DNA of 64,000 nt from Prochlorococcus marinus str. MIT 0912 (GCF_027359595.1 NZ_CP114783.1:1-64000), one strand, 5' to 3'; counted from the stretch's first letter, positions 1-8,958 are shown. Numbers and translations: made by a program. The notes: generated by a model not told the origin, from the letters alone.

Positions 1-139
1 GTATATATAATTGCCTTTCTCTTCCTAATCCATTGCGATAGTTGATCTTTTGATAATTCAATTCAGATTTTACAACTGGATTCCCAAATTTAATAATGAT
101 TGATTATAGTTTTTGGCTACACTCATATTCCATTAGGTA

Positions 140-1540
140 ATGCATGTGCCAACTCGGAATGAGCTATGGACGAAGGTGCAGCAATTACTGCAAAAGAATT
201 TAAGTAAGCCTTCATACGAAACATGGATACGTCCAGCCGAATTCTCTGAGTTCAAAGATGGCTGCTTGACTTTGCTTGCTCCAAATAGCTTCTCAAGTGA
301 TTGGTTAAGGAAAAATTATTCACATACAATTGAAGAGATTGCAACAGAGATATATGGTCATGAAGTTAAAGTTTACATAAAAGTTAAAGAAGGATTTGCA
401 TCAAATAAAAACGATAAAAAAAAGACTTTTTCTAATGTAGAGAATAATTCAATTAATTCACGTGAGAATTCAGACGTTAATTCGAAGCAAGCCCCAATCA
501 AGAAATTTTTACCGGGTTTGAATCTTCGATATGTTTTTAATAGATTTGTCGTCGGTCCCAATAGTCGAATGGCTCATGCTGCAGCAATGGCAGTAGCGGA
601 GGCCCCGGGTCGAGAATTTAATCCATTATTTATTTGTGGAGGAGTTGGCTTAGGCAAGACCCATCTAATGCAATCAATTGGTCATTACCGATTGGAAATC
701 GATCCACAAGCAAAGGTTGCATACGTTTCTACGGAGACTTTTACCAATGATTTAATAGTTGCAATTAGAAAAGATGGAATGCAAGCTTTTAGAAATCGAT
801 ATAGAGAAGCGGATTTGATATTGGTTGACGATATTCAATTTATAGAGGGTAAGGAATATACTCAGGAAGAATTCTTTCATACTTTTAATGCTCTGCACGA
901 GGCTGGTAGACAAATTGTTCTTACAAGTGATAGGCCTCCAAGTCAAATACCTCGTTTGCAAGAGCGATTGATTTCAAGATTCTCAATGGGACTAATCGCA
1001 GATATTCAGGCGCCAGACTTGGAGACGAGAATGGCAATATTACAAAAAAAAGCTGAGCATGAAAGAATGCGTTTACCAAGAGATTTGATTCAGTTTATCG
1101 CTGGACGATTCACTTCTAATATAAGAGAACTCGAGGGGGCTTTTACTCGTGCTGTTGCATTTGCCTCGATAACTGGGTTGCCAATGACAGTGGAATCAGT
1201 AGCACCTATGCTTGACCCTACTGGACAAGGAGTAGAAGTTAAGCCTAAACAAGTACTTGAGAAAGTGGCTGAGGTTTTCGGAGTCACTGAGGAGGAGATG
1301 CGTAGTCCAAGTAGACGTAGGCCTGTTAGTCAGGCAAGACAGGTAGGTATGTATCTCATGCGTCATGGAACAGATTTAAGTCTTCCGCGTATTGGAGAGT
1401 CTTTTGGTGGGAAAGATCATACAACAGTCATGTATGCCATTGAACAAGTAGAAAAGAAATTATCAAGTGAGCCTCAATTAGCAAGTCAAGTTCAAAAAGT
1501 AAAGGATCTTCTTCAGATTGATTCACGAAAACGTCGTTGA
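140..1540 (+). CDS. dnaA: Chromosomal replication initiator protein DnaA
   Basis: DnaA is the AAA+ ATPase that binds DnaA boxes and opens the replication origin. The 466-residue protein has the usual four parts: an N-terminal interaction domain (about 1-85), a polar Asn/Ser/Lys-rich linker (about 86-120), an AAA+ core with Walker A GGVGLGKT at 167-174 and Walker B LILVDD at 226-231, and a C-terminal DNA-binding domain ending with the signature around [11 protein letters not shown] near residue 425. The length is normal for the family. The ATG at 140 gives the expected N-terminus ([11 protein letters not shown]). No clear cluster of DnaA boxes is visible in the 139 bases upstream, so the origin is probably elsewhere. 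The gene converges on the glutathione S-transferase gene with a 27-base gap. Confidence 0.98.
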   Translation: MHVPTRNELWTKVQQLLQKNLSKPSYETWIRPAEFSEFKDGCLTLLAPNSFSSDWLRKNYSHTIEEIATEIYGHEVKVYIKVKEGFASNKNDKKKTFSNVENNSINSRENSDVNSKQAPIKKFLPGLNLRYVFNRFVVGPNSRMAHAAAMAVAEAPGREFNPLFICGGVGLGKTHLMQSIGHYRLEIDPQAKVAYVSTETFTNDLIVAIRKDGMQAFRNRYREADLILVDDIQFIEGKEYTQEEFFHTFNALHEAGRQIVLTSDRPPSQIPRLQERLISRFSMGLIADIQAPDLETRMAILQKKAEHERMRLPRDLIQFIAGRFTSNIRELEGAFTRAVAFASITGLPMTVESVAPMLDPTGQGVEVKPKQVLEKVAEVFGVTEEEMRSPSRRRPVSQARQVGMYLMRHGTDLSLPRIGESFGGKDHTTVMYAIEQVEKKLSSEPQLASQVQKVKDLLQIDSRKRR

Positions 1541-1567
1541 ATTTAAGATTTTATAGTTAGAGGGAAT

Positions 1568-2815
1568 TTATTTATACAAAAACTGAGTAGGGTTTTGATC
1601 AAGTCTATTTCTTGTAGGTATTTCTGGACCTAGATCACTACCATCAATATTTGCTGTGCGTTCAAGAGCTTGTCTCAACAATCTTCCCGATAATAAAGGC
1701 ATATCTCTTGGGACTGAAATTCTATCTCGGAGGTAACGTAATGCAGAGGCACTATTTTTCTCTGGAGTGCAATCTTTTTTTGAAATCATTGAAGTTAAGG
1801 CTGCTCTCAATGGCTGATCGAATAATTTATCTTTCATTGGGTTAACAGCAATGATTTTTTCTTTGTGTTTTATAACTCTTTCTAAAGCTAATGCCTCAAA
1901 TTGTTGTTCTGACTTTTGATGAATTTTGAAATCTACTAGTTCTAAATGTCCTAGTCCAGAACCAATATCAATTTCGTGGCTATATAATTGTTGTTTCGCA
2001 TTGGAATAAGTAAAGCAACCTCCCATTTGAGGAGGTAAATCATGAGCATGAGTGTGAAAATCTCCTTGAGTTCCTCTATATTCCTCAAGTTTTTCAAGAT
2101 TTTCAAGCCATGTATTTATAAAAGGGTGTTCTTCTCTTAATGAATACCCTTTGTAGTACGCCAATGAGGCATTCATTCTTTCAACGTATGGAATAAAAAT
2201 AACATCTGCTGATCCAGGCGTTTCACCATTTACTGTTGAGATTGGTGTTAGCCATCCTGAAGCATTTTTTTGTAGTTCTTTTTCAAATTTTTTTGCAATA
2301 TTTTTGAAATTCTCTTTCTTTTGTACTTCTTGGGCTTGAAAAAGAGAGTTGCGACACAACCAATTACACCAAGATGAGAATAATTCTCTTTCAAGTCTTC
2401 TATTCTCTAAGACTTTCTTCTCGTTAAGCGATTGACCTAGAGGCCCATAAATTTCTTCTAACACAAATAGGATCTCATCACTTTCTGTGAATACATGATT
2501 TTCAATTTCTATTGCGGGGAGCATTCCTGAGGGCACTTTTTTTAAATACCATCTTTCCTTTTCTCCGTAGCAACGCATGGTTACTTTTTTAATCCGGTAA
2601 GGAATTTTTTTAAGCTCTAACCAAATCCAAACTTTTTGGCAATAAGGACACCAAGCATGATTGTCTCTGTAAAGAGTAACAATTGCTTCGGACTCATCTT
2701 TATTAAAAAGACGAAGTGAGGAATATGGGTTGTTGAACCCATTGATTTGATCAATGGGTTCGGCTGCATATATTGCTAATTCTTCCCAACTCATTGCATT
2801 TCTGGTTGGATTCAT
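1568..2815 (-). CDS. Long glutathione S-transferase family protein
   Basis: This is a thioredoxin-fold glutathione S-transferase family protein. Residues 45-130 form a GST N-terminal domain with a glutaredoxin-like CPYC motif at 56-59 and the cis-Pro region (VPSGMLPAIE). A helical GST C-terminal domain follows to about residue 240. The protein is 415 residues long, roughly twice a classical GST, with an extra C-terminal part of about 150 residues of unknown role that starts around HAHDLPPQMGGC. It is divergent from glutathione reductase with only 41 bases between the start codons, which fits a shared role in glutathione-dependent redox metabolism. The substrate cannot be told from sequence; the CPYC site suggests thiol-disulfide or deglutathionylation chemistry rather than simple conjugation. 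Confidence 0.88.
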   Translation of the reverse strand: MNPTRNAMSWEELAIYAAEPIDQINGFNNPYSSLRLFNKDESEAIVTLYRDNHAWCPYCQKVWIWLELKKIPYRIKKVTMRCYGEKERWYLKKVPSGMLPAIEIENHVFTESDEILFVLEEIYGPLGQSLNEKKVLENRRLERELFSSWCNWLCRNSLFQAQEVQKKENFKNIAKKFEKELQKNASGWLTPISTVNGETPGSADVIFIPYVERMNASLAYYKGYSLREEHPFINTWLENLEKLEEYRGTQGDFHTHAHDLPPQMGGCFTYSNAKQQLYSHEIDIGSGLGHLELVDFKIHQKSEQQFEALALERVIKHKEKIIAVNPMKDKLFDQPLRAALTSMISKKDCTPEKNSASALRYLRDRISVPRDMPLLSGRLLRQALERTANIDGSDLGPEIPTRNRLDQNPTQFLYK

Positions 2816-2856
2816 TTATTTCAACGAGAATAGAGAAATAATACTAGGTTGCAAAA
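2816..2856. promoter_or_regulatory. Short divergent spacer between gst and gor
   Basis: Only 41 bases separate the two divergent start codons. The spacer reads as AT-rich with AATAATACTAGG close to gor. It is too short for two separated promoters with full -35 and -10 boxes, so the promoters must overlap or extend into the coding regions. The arrangement favours joint control of the glutathione genes. Confidence 0.45.
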
Positions 2857-4218
2857 TTGAAAAGATCTTTTGATTTGATTGTCATTGGTGCAGGATCCGG
2901 TGGATTAGCTGCTGCAAAGAAAGCAGCCAGTTATGGAGCATCTGTAGCGATCGTCGAGGGCGATCTTGTCGGAGGGACGTGTGTAATAAGAGGTTGTGTT
3001 CCTAAAAAATTATTAGTTTGTGGCTCTTCTCTCCTAGAGAGCTTTTTGTCTGCACCATCTTATGGTTTTGATTTTAATAGTTTAAAGATCAAGTCAGAGA
3101 CTTTATTAGCTAATGTTCGAAAGGAAGTGCAAAGGCTGAATGAATTACACGAGAATTTTTTAAATAAGGCTAATGTTGAGCTTTTTAAAGGTTGGGGTGA
3201 GTTTAAAAATTCAAATTGTATCGCAATTAAAAATCGAATAAATGGAGAGACTTTAAATGAACTTGATGGAGAAAGAATTTTGATTGCAGTGGGAGGCAGA
3301 CCTCAAAAACCAAATATCGAGGGTGCCTCTTTAGGTTGGACAAGTGATGATATGTTTCTTCTCAAAAGCTTTCCGAAAAAAATTACAATTGTTGGTGCAG
3401 GCTATATTGCTTGCGAATTTGCATGCATATTGCACGGTTTAGGTGTTGAGGTTACTCAATTAGTTAGAGGTGATCAGATTTTAAGAGGATTTGACTTTGA
3501 ACTTTCTTCAGCACTAACCGAGGCAATGAAAAATAAAGGAGTTAACATAAACTTTGGTGAGAATATTTCTTCACTAAAAGGAACTCCTGGAGCTTTAATT
3601 ATAAAAACAAATACAGGTAAAGAGTTTGACTCGAATGGATTGCTTTTCGCTACTGGTAGAAAGCCATTTTTAGAGGGGTTGAAGTTAGAACAAGCGGGTA
3701 TAGAAACTCTTGAAAATAAAATTAAAGTTGATAGTGAAAGTAAAACAAATATTTCTAATATCTTTGCTATTGGAGATGTAACTGACAGGATCAACTTGAC
3801 ACCTGTAGCAATTGATGAGGGTAGAAAGTTTGCTGATAGAAATTATGGCAAATCAGCTCAAAAGGTTAACTATGATTTTGTTCCTTATGCTGTATTTAGT
3901 CAGCCTGAAATAGCTTCTGTTGGCATAACTGAAGAGAAGGCTATCCAGTCGTTGGGAAAAGATAATATGGAAGTATATAAATCAATATTTAGACCCTTAT
4001 CTAAATCATTGCCAAAGACTGGTCCTAAATGTATTTTAAAGCTAATAGTTGATAAAAATAATAATAAAGTTTTGGGATGTCATATGATTGGTGACAATGC
4101 ATCAGAGATTATTCAGATGGCATCAATCTCACTAATGCTAGGAGCTAAAAAATCTGATTTTGATAATACAATGGCATTGCATCCTACAATAGCCGAGGAA
4201 TTCGTGACAATGAGATGA
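2857..4218 (+). CDS. gor: Glutathione-disulfide reductase
   Basis: This FAD-dependent pyridine nucleotide-disulfide oxidoreductase reduces oxidised glutathione with NADPH. Visible motifs are the FAD-binding GAGSGG (11-16), the redox-active disulfide in GGTCVIRGCVPKK (Cys42 and Cys47), a second Rossmann motif VGAGYIACEF near 175, the FAD-contacting AIGDVTD near 305, and the C-terminal HPTIAEE with the catalytic His-Glu pair. The CVIRGC form of the active site is the one I associate with cyanobacterial enzymes. The 453-residue length is normal. The start is a TTG at 2857 because it places the Rossmann strand six residues in and no ATG fits better. It is divergent from the glutathione S-transferase gene. 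Confidence 0.95.
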   Translation: MKRSFDLIVIGAGSGGLAAAKKAASYGASVAIVEGDLVGGTCVIRGCVPKKLLVCGSSLLESFLSAPSYGFDFNSLKIKSETLLANVRKEVQRLNELHENFLNKANVELFKGWGEFKNSNCIAIKNRINGETLNELDGERILIAVGGRPQKPNIEGASLGWTSDDMFLLKSFPKKITIVGAGYIACEFACILHGLGVEVTQLVRGDQILRGFDFELSSALTEAMKNKGVNINFGENISSLKGTPGALIIKTNTGKEFDSNGLLFATGRKPFLEGLKLEQAGIETLENKIKVDSESKTNISNIFAIGDVTDRINLTPVAIDEGRKFADRNYGKSAQKVNYDFVPYAVFSQPEIASVGITEEKAIQSLGKDNMEVYKSIFRPLSKSLPKTGPKCILKLIVDKNNNKVLGCHMIGDNASEIIQMASISLMLGAKKSDFDNTMALHPTIAEEFVTMR

Positions 4219-4232
4219 TTTATATAAAGGCA

Positions 4233-5326
4233 TTAGTTATTAGAACTTTTTCTTATCCTTAACCAGTAAGCAATTGTCTTATATATAATCATTACTATTG
4301 ATAATGATATGGCTATAAAAACTAATTCTTTGAATGCTGAATGTAAAGTTGGTAGAGTTAGAGGTATTATTTTGTCTGCAATGTAAAGCATATATAATCC
4401 TAATAAAACACCACCTTCTCCTCTACTTATTATTCCTTTTGTCCAAAAAATTGGCATGCACGCAAATGTAGTAATTACCATGATAGGAATATCCTTAGTT
4501 ATAAGTAAATTCTCAACCACTAAACCACTGCCTCCAGATAATACAGAACAGCTACCTAAAACTAGTAATTGATTTAATAAACAACTTCCAATTACGTTGC
4601 CTATTGCTAGATCAGTTTGACCACGAATAGCAGCCACTAGTGACGTAATCAACTCAGGTAAAGAGGTGCCCAGCGACACTATCGTTAACCCAATTATGGC
4701 TTCGCTTACACCTAATAATCCTGCAATTGTAGATGCGCCTTCTATTAACAGCCTTGATCCAAGAGTTAGCAAGAAAATACCACCTAATAATTTCATGCCT
4801 GCATTTAATAAACTTGTTGAGTCTTTTTCTATATTGATTTCTGGCTCTGCTTCTTGGGTTTTTGAGGCTCCTCTCTTGCTGTGCGAATTTCCCAAGTGGT
4901 ATTTATTATCAGCGCAACTATCAAAGCTACTCCAAATTGCCAAGTTATCAGCTCTGATGCGGCCATACCCCAAACGGCAGTTGAGACTGCTAAAAGAAGA
5001 GGAATGTCTCTCCTTACAAGACGACTTTCAACTCTTAAAGGTCGTAAAAGAGCACTTCCTCCTAGAACTACCATCACATTGAAAATATTGCTGCCAACAA
5101 TGTTGCTCAAAGCCAGACTATCTGATCCAGTGAGGGAGGAGTTAACACTCACAAATAGTTCAGGTGCACTTGTACCGAGAGATACTATTGTTAAACCAAT
5201 AACTAGTTGAGGGATCCCAAGGATTAAGGCTAAAGCGACAGATCCTTGAATAAAGAACTCCCCACCGCTAAAAAGTAAAAGTATCCCAGTAATAAGCTCT
5301 AAAAATGACAATAATGTTAATGGCAT
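4233..5326 (-). pseudogene. Calcium/cation antiporter (CaCA family), split by a frameshift
   Basis: This is an inner-membrane Na+/Ca2+-type antiporter gene read in two frames. The first reading frame (5326 down to 4829, 165 residues) carries the alpha-1 repeat GLTIVSLGTSAPELFVS. The second (in the -1 frame, useful from about 4865 down to 4233) carries the alpha-2 repeat GLTIVSLGTSLPELITS. Together they make about 364 residues, the usual family length. Frame content switches near a run of five T on the plus strand (4859-4863; A5 in the message): one extra A there joins REEPQK directly to TQEAEPEIN. The first 40 or so residues of the longest downstream frame, which begins MGYGRIRADN, are out-of-frame translation of the first half. 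The cause may be a true mutation, an undercalled homopolymer, or less likely recoding. The gene starts at ATG 5326. Confidence 0.85.
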
Positions 5327-5473
5327 ATTGAGTAATTTATGGAGAAACTAAATTAGTGAATTAATTTATATTATTTTCATTTGGTATTATCTTAATATCT
5401 TAGCCCTTTATTGATACTTGAAGACTTATAGATCAAGGTTGCATAAGATATACATTGAAAAAGCTTTAATCCT

Positions 5474-6553
5474 GTGATTGCTTCTGTTAATCAAATCTCA
5501 TTATTAAAGCCGGATGATTGGCATCTGCATTTGAGAGATGGAAAGATTCTTAAAGGTGTTTTAAGTCATACAGCAGATGTGTTTTGTCGTGCAATCATCA
5601 TGCCTAATCTTGATCCGCCAATAACTACTTTAAGCCAAGCACAAGAGTATAAAAAAAGAATTATCCAGTCTATCCCTGAAGGTATTTCTTTTACCCCATT
5701 AATGACAGCGTATCTTACAGATGATATGCCTGCGGAGGTCTTAGAGAGAGGATTTAGAGAAGGTGTCTTCCATGGAGCAAAGCTCTATCCAGCTAATGTG
5801 ACAACTAATTCCTCGTATGGGGTTACAGATATAAGTAAAGTCGTCAATTTATTTGAGACGATGGAAAGAATTGGTATGCCATTATTGATTCATGGAGAAG
5901 TGACCGATTTCAATGTTGATGTATTTGATAGAGAAGCTGTTTTTATTGAGCGTCACCTTGAACCATTATTACGAAGATTTTCTTCACTTAAAGTGGTTTT
6001 AGAACATATCACGACCATTGATGCAATTGACTTTGTAGAAAACAGTGAGTTTGATATAGCCGCTACAATCACACCTCATCATCTACATATCAATCGAAAT
6101 GCAATGTTCAATGGTGGGTTAAGGAGTGATTTTTATTGCTTACCCACAGCCAAACGTGAAATTCATCGTATTGCTCTAAGACAAGCGGCTACTAGCGGTA
6201 AACCTTGCTTTTTCCTCGGAACTGATTCAGCACCTCATACCCGTAGATTTAAGGAAAGCTCATGTGGATGTGCGGGGATCTTTAATGCCCCTTTCGCTTT
6301 GGAAAGCTATTTAAAAGTTTTCGAAGAAGAAAATGCCCTAGATAGGTTTGAAGCTTTTTCAAGTATCAATGGAGCAACTTTTTATGGATTACCTTTAAAC
6401 ACAGAGAGAATAACATTAGTTAAAAAAAATATTTCCGTACCTCAAATGATTGACGTTGGACTAGATGGTGATCCCAATGATTTTGTAAAACCATTTCATT
6501 CAGGAGAAACTCTTGGCTGGGTAGTAAAGGATGTTAGTGAGATTGGTGAATGA
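5474..6553 (+). CDS. pyrC: Dihydroorotase (PyrC, type II)
   Basis: Dihydroorotase closes carbamoyl-aspartate to dihydroorotate in pyrimidine synthesis. The 359-residue amidohydrolase has the zinc-binding DWHLHLRDG motif at about residues 15-23, the GAKLYPANVTTNS segment containing the carboxylated bridging lysine, the later zinc histidines in IHGE and LEHITT, TPHHLHINRN, and GTDSAPHT with the catalytic Asp. Length and motifs match the homodimeric PyrC type rather than the longer type I enzyme. The start is GTG at 5474, about 12 residues before the zinc motif; the 147 bases upstream separate it from the divergent cation exchanger gene. Confidence 0.96.
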   Translation: MIASVNQISLLKPDDWHLHLRDGKILKGVLSHTADVFCRAIIMPNLDPPITTLSQAQEYKKRIIQSIPEGISFTPLMTAYLTDDMPAEVLERGFREGVFHGAKLYPANVTTNSSYGVTDISKVVNLFETMERIGMPLLIHGEVTDFNVDVFDREAVFIERHLEPLLRRFSSLKVVLEHITTIDAIDFVENSEFDIAATITPHHLHINRNAMFNGGLRSDFYCLPTAKREIHRIALRQAATSGKPCFFLGTDSAPHTRRFKESSCGCAGIFNAPFALESYLKVFEEENALDRFEAFSSINGATFYGLPLNTERITLVKKNISVPQMIDVGLDGDPNDFVKPFHSGETLGWVVKDVSEIGE

Positions 6554-6678
6554 GTCTTCCAATAATTATTTAACTCTAGATATTCTTAAGAGTACTGATT
6601 TAAGCACATACGTTTACGCTAATATGTGAATGGCTTAGAGTTGAATCTCTAGCATTGTGATAACCCTTGCTATCACTG

Positions 6679-6765
6679 GGGAGTGTGGCGGAATTGGTAG
6701 ACGCACCAGACTTAAAATCTGTTGGCCGCTTTTTGGCCGTGGGGGTTCAAGTCCCCCCACTCCCA
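6679..6765 (+). tRNA. trnL: tRNA-Leu (UAA), without intron
   Basis: The sequence folds as a leucine tRNA. The acceptor arm pairs GGGAGTG (6679-6685) with CACTCCC (6758-6764), with discriminator A at 6765. The D-arm contains GGTAGACGC, the anticodon loop CTTAAAA gives anticodon TAA, a long variable arm (GTTGGCCGC/TTTTTGGCCGT region) marks a class II tRNA, and the T-loop is GGTTCAAGTCC. CCA is not encoded. The anticodon arm is uninterrupted, so the group I intron found in this gene in many other cyanobacteria is absent. The last base is also the first base of a possible ndhL start codon. Confidence 0.96.
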
Positions 6766-7037
6766 TGATCTTTTCTATCTCGATTGTGTGTTTAGTCCCT
6801 TTTGGCTTAATGGGAGCGGTTAATCCGATAATTACATTATCTGCTTATGTGGTATTGGGAGGGGTGTATTTATTGGTAGTTCCTTTATTTCTTTTTTATT
6901 GGATGAATAATCGTTGGAATGTTATGGGAAAGTTAGAACGCCTTTTTATATATGGACTTGTGTTTCTTTTCTTTCCTGGAATGGTTTTGTTTGCACCGTT
7001 TCTTAATTTAAGAATGAATGGAAAAGAGGAGTCTTGA
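6765..7037 (+). CDS. ndhL: NAD(P)H-quinone oxidoreductase subunit L (NdhL)
   Basis: NdhL is a small thylakoid membrane subunit of the cyanobacterial NDH-1 complex used in cyclic electron flow and respiration. The protein has two membrane spans separated by the conserved segment [29 protein letters not shown] (central part only, recognised by W, N and R residues), ending with [12 protein letters not shown]. The start is uncertain: ATG 6765 shares its first base with the tRNA discriminator, so tRNA 3' processing would destroy it on that transcript. GTG 6786 and ATG 6810 are in-frame alternatives that still leave the first membrane span. Stop TGA 7035-7037 lies three bases before the next gene. 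Confidence 0.85.
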   Translation: MIFSISIVCLVPFGLMGAVNPIITLSAYVVLGGVYLLVVPLFLFYWMNNRWNVMGKLERLFIYGLVFLFFPGMVLFAPFLNLRMNGKEES

Positions 7038-7040
7038 ACT

Positions 7041-7373
7041 TTGACAAGAGCACAGGTTTTTCAAATAGGTTTGCTTGTTTTTGTTTTAGGCGGCTTGGGA
7101 TATGAAGTGTTTCAGTTACTTGGATTTGAATCAATATCAGCTGGTATTGCAGCGCAGTCAATATTAATTTTAATTATTTTTGCATGGACCGCCTCTTACC
7201 TATTCAGGGTTTTTTCTGGGAATATGACTTTTATGGAGCAAAGGAAAAGATACAGAGAGGCTTATGAAAAATTGACTGATGAAAAAATTAGAGAAAAGTT
7301 TGAGGCTATGACAGAAGAAGAAAAAACTGAATTACTAAAAACCGTTGAGGAAGAAAGTATTGAACAAACTTAA
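7041..7373 (+). CDS. DUF3007 family membrane protein
   Basis: This 110-residue protein belongs to the DUF3007 family known from cyanobacteria and plastid-bearing plants; its function is not established. Two hydrophobic spans (about 5-25 and 33-55) are followed by a charged helical tail rich in Glu and Lys (RKRYREAYEKLTDEK), probably exposed on the cytoplasmic or stromal side. It begins with TTG at 7041, three bases after the ndhL stop, so it is almost certainly co-transcribed and perhaps translationally coupled with ndhL. The pairing suggests a role near the NDH-1 complex, but that is inference from position only. Confidence 0.85.
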   Translation: MTRAQVFQIGLLVFVLGGLGYEVFQLLGFESISAGIAAQSILILIIFAWTASYLFRVFSGNMTFMEQRKRYREAYEKLTDEKIREKFEAMTEEEKTELLKTVEEESIEQT

Positions 7374-7456
7374 GTTTTAATTACGAAATCTCAATAATTT
7401 TTTACTCTTAGGGATATAAAAATGATAAAAAAGATAGATACCCAAGGCTTAAAACA

Positions 7457-8257
7457 TTGAAAAGTACAAATATTAGTAGGTCTTTTTCCAAAATAAAAAA
7501 GGAGAAAAGAATTGCATTAATGCCTTTCCTTATGGCAGGTGACCCTGATTTGGAAACCACAGCAAAGATTCTGTTAGAACTTCAGAAAAATGGTGCTGAC
7601 ATGATTGAGCTAGGCATTCCATATAGTGATCCCTTAGCAGATGGACCGATTATTCAATTAGCGGCTTCCCGAGCTCTCTCTGCGGGAACTTCTCCTGACA
7701 GGGTTTTCAAAATGTTGTCTGAATTGAGAGATCAATTGACAATACCAATAATTTTATTTACTTATTCAAATCCACTTATTAATAAAGGTCTGGAAGAATT
7801 TTGCTTACAAGCTTCAAAAGTAGGTGTTTCAGGACTTGTTGTACCGGATCTTCCATTAGAGGAAGCAGAAAAACTTTCTGACATAGCTGAATCTAAAGAA
7901 ATGGATTTGGTTTTACTTGTCGCGCCTACAACACCCAAGGATCGTATGAAAAAAATTGCCGCGACATCTAATGGATTTACTTATCTTGTTAGTGTTACTG
8001 GGGTAACAGGAGAAAGGTCGTCACTAAAAGATAATGTTGGCTCTCTTGTTAAACAACTAAAACACTCTTCATCTAGCCCAATTGCTGTGGGTTTTGGGAT
8101 CTCGGAGGTGAAGCATATTCAACAAGTTCGAGAATGGGGCGCTGATGGAGCAATTGTTGGTAGTGCTTTAGTTAAAAGAATTGCTAATGCCTCTATCGGA
8201 ATGAAAGTGGAAGAAGCTGGTTCTTTTTGTAAAGAACTAAGAGCCGCAACTAATTAA
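7457..8257 (+). CDS. trpA: Tryptophan synthase alpha subunit
   Basis: The alpha subunit cleaves indole-3-glycerol phosphate to indole and glyceraldehyde 3-phosphate and channels indole to TrpB. The 266-residue TIM barrel shows the family signature [19 protein letters not shown] with the catalytic Glu near residue 51 and the catalytic Asp near 62, the FLMAGDPD strand near the N-terminus, and the phosphate-binding GFGISE and [12 protein letters not shown] segments near the C-terminus. The start is TTG at 7457, which gives the expected distance to MPFLMAGD. It follows the ndhL-DUF3007 pair by 83 bases. Confidence 0.96.
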   Translation: MKSTNISRSFSKIKKEKRIALMPFLMAGDPDLETTAKILLELQKNGADMIELGIPYSDPLADGPIIQLAASRALSAGTSPDRVFKMLSELRDQLTIPIILFTYSNPLINKGLEEFCLQASKVGVSGLVVPDLPLEEAEKLSDIAESKEMDLVLLVAPTTPKDRMKKIAATSNGFTYLVSVTGVTGERSSLKDNVGSLVKQLKHSSSSPIAVGFGISEVKHIQQVREWGADGAIVGSALVKRIANASIGMKVEEAGSFCKELRAATN

Positions 8258-8349
8258 TATTTTTTTAAATATCAACAGATCAAGCTGAATTTTGAATTCT
8301 TTTTTATGTTTTATCTTGAGTGATATTGTCTTCTTTTACTATTAAAATC

Positions 8350-8619
8350 ATGGATCAATTTGTCCTTTGGGGATCTTATTGTGAAGATGCTCTAATAAAG
8401 AGAACACCTTTTAGGGATGAGCATCTTCAAAGGCTCTCATTACTTAAGGAAAAAGGTATATTAATAACATTAGGACCGACGAAATGTAATAAATATGTGT
8501 TTGGTATATTTAAATCTGAGGACATTGAAAATATCAGACGTCTTATCAAAGAGGACGTTTACTGGAGAGAAGGAATATGGACTGATTTTGAAATTTACTC
8601 ATGGATCCAAGCTTTTTGA
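8350..8619 (+). CDS. YciI-like protein
   Basis: This is a small protein of the YCII-related ferredoxin-like fold (about 89 residues). The visible signature is FVLWGSYCEDALIKRTPFRDEHLQRLSLLKEKGILITLGPT, in which the conserved R..H..RL..L...G pattern of the family appears, followed by a second half with the hydrophobic strand YVFGIFKSED. No precise reaction is known for most members. I chose ATG 8350, giving an MDQFVLWG start; a GTG at 8320 would add ten residues without family support. Its last 25 bases overlap the end of the cytochrome gene on the other strand. Confidence 0.8.
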   Translation: MDQFVLWGSYCEDALIKRTPFRDEHLQRLSLLKEKGILITLGPTKCNKYVFGIFKSEDIENIRRLIKEDVYWREGIWTDFEIYSWIQAF

Positions 8620-8945
8620 GATTGTTTCCAGACCCAATTGGCTACAATTTGATCGCCATTTTCTCCTAGTTCATTTTCATAACCACTCATTATTCCTAAC
8701 CCTTGTCTTGCTATCTTCGCTATGGCTTCTGGATTGTCAATTCCATTACGCTTTAAGGATGACATCTTCAAATTCTTTGATCTTCTAATTATGTTCCCGC
8801 CATTAGTGTGACATCCAGCACAGTTGTTTTTGAAAAGATTTTTCCCTAAATCTTCCTCAAAAGCATTTAGCGCTTTCGGCAGACTTAAATAAAAAAATAT
8901 GCAAGAAAAACTGATTAGAAAAAAAACTATTAATTTTCTTTTCAT
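8595..8945 (-). CDS. Cytochrome c6-like protein
   Basis: This is a secreted single-haem cytochrome c of 116 residues. A signal peptide (about 1-28, KRK followed by a hydrophobic run and a likely cleavage after LNA) directs it to the lumen or periplasm. The haem motif is CAGCH (Cys42, Cys45, His46) followed by TNGGN as in cytochrome c6, and Met86 in GLGIMSGY is the likely axial ligand. The usual MPAFGG-type Met loop of classical c6 is altered, so it is probably one of the c6-like paralogues (c6B/c6C group) rather than the main PetJ. It is the last gene of a unit headed by a sigma factor, 13 bases after the preceding stop. ATG 8945 was chosen because longer versions overlap that gene and lack a signal-peptide start. 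Confidence 0.85.
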   Translation of the reverse strand: MKRKLIVFFLISFSCIFFYLSLPKALNAFEEDLGKNLFKNNCAGCHTNGGNIIRRSKNLKMSSLKRNGIDNPEAIAKIARQGLGIMSGYENELGENGDQIVANWVWKQSQKAWIHE

Positions 8946-8958
8946 AGTCTTGTAAAGC

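Noticed and set aside
1..139. Replication origin upstream of dnaA
   Set aside because: No cluster of TTATCCACA or TTTTCCACA-type boxes is visible in this short stretch, and the cyanobacterial origin is often not next to dnaA.
4829..4880. Programmed -1 ribosomal frameshift in the cation antiporter
   Set aside because: The site reads CAA AAA CCC, which is not a standard slippery heptamer, and I see no clear downstream pseudoknot. Mutation or sequencing error is simpler.
6657..6764. In-frame upstream extension of ndhL through the tRNA gene
   Set aside because: The extension translates tRNA sequence and its peptide ([14 protein letters not shown]) has no protein-like character; the tRNA fold is convincing.
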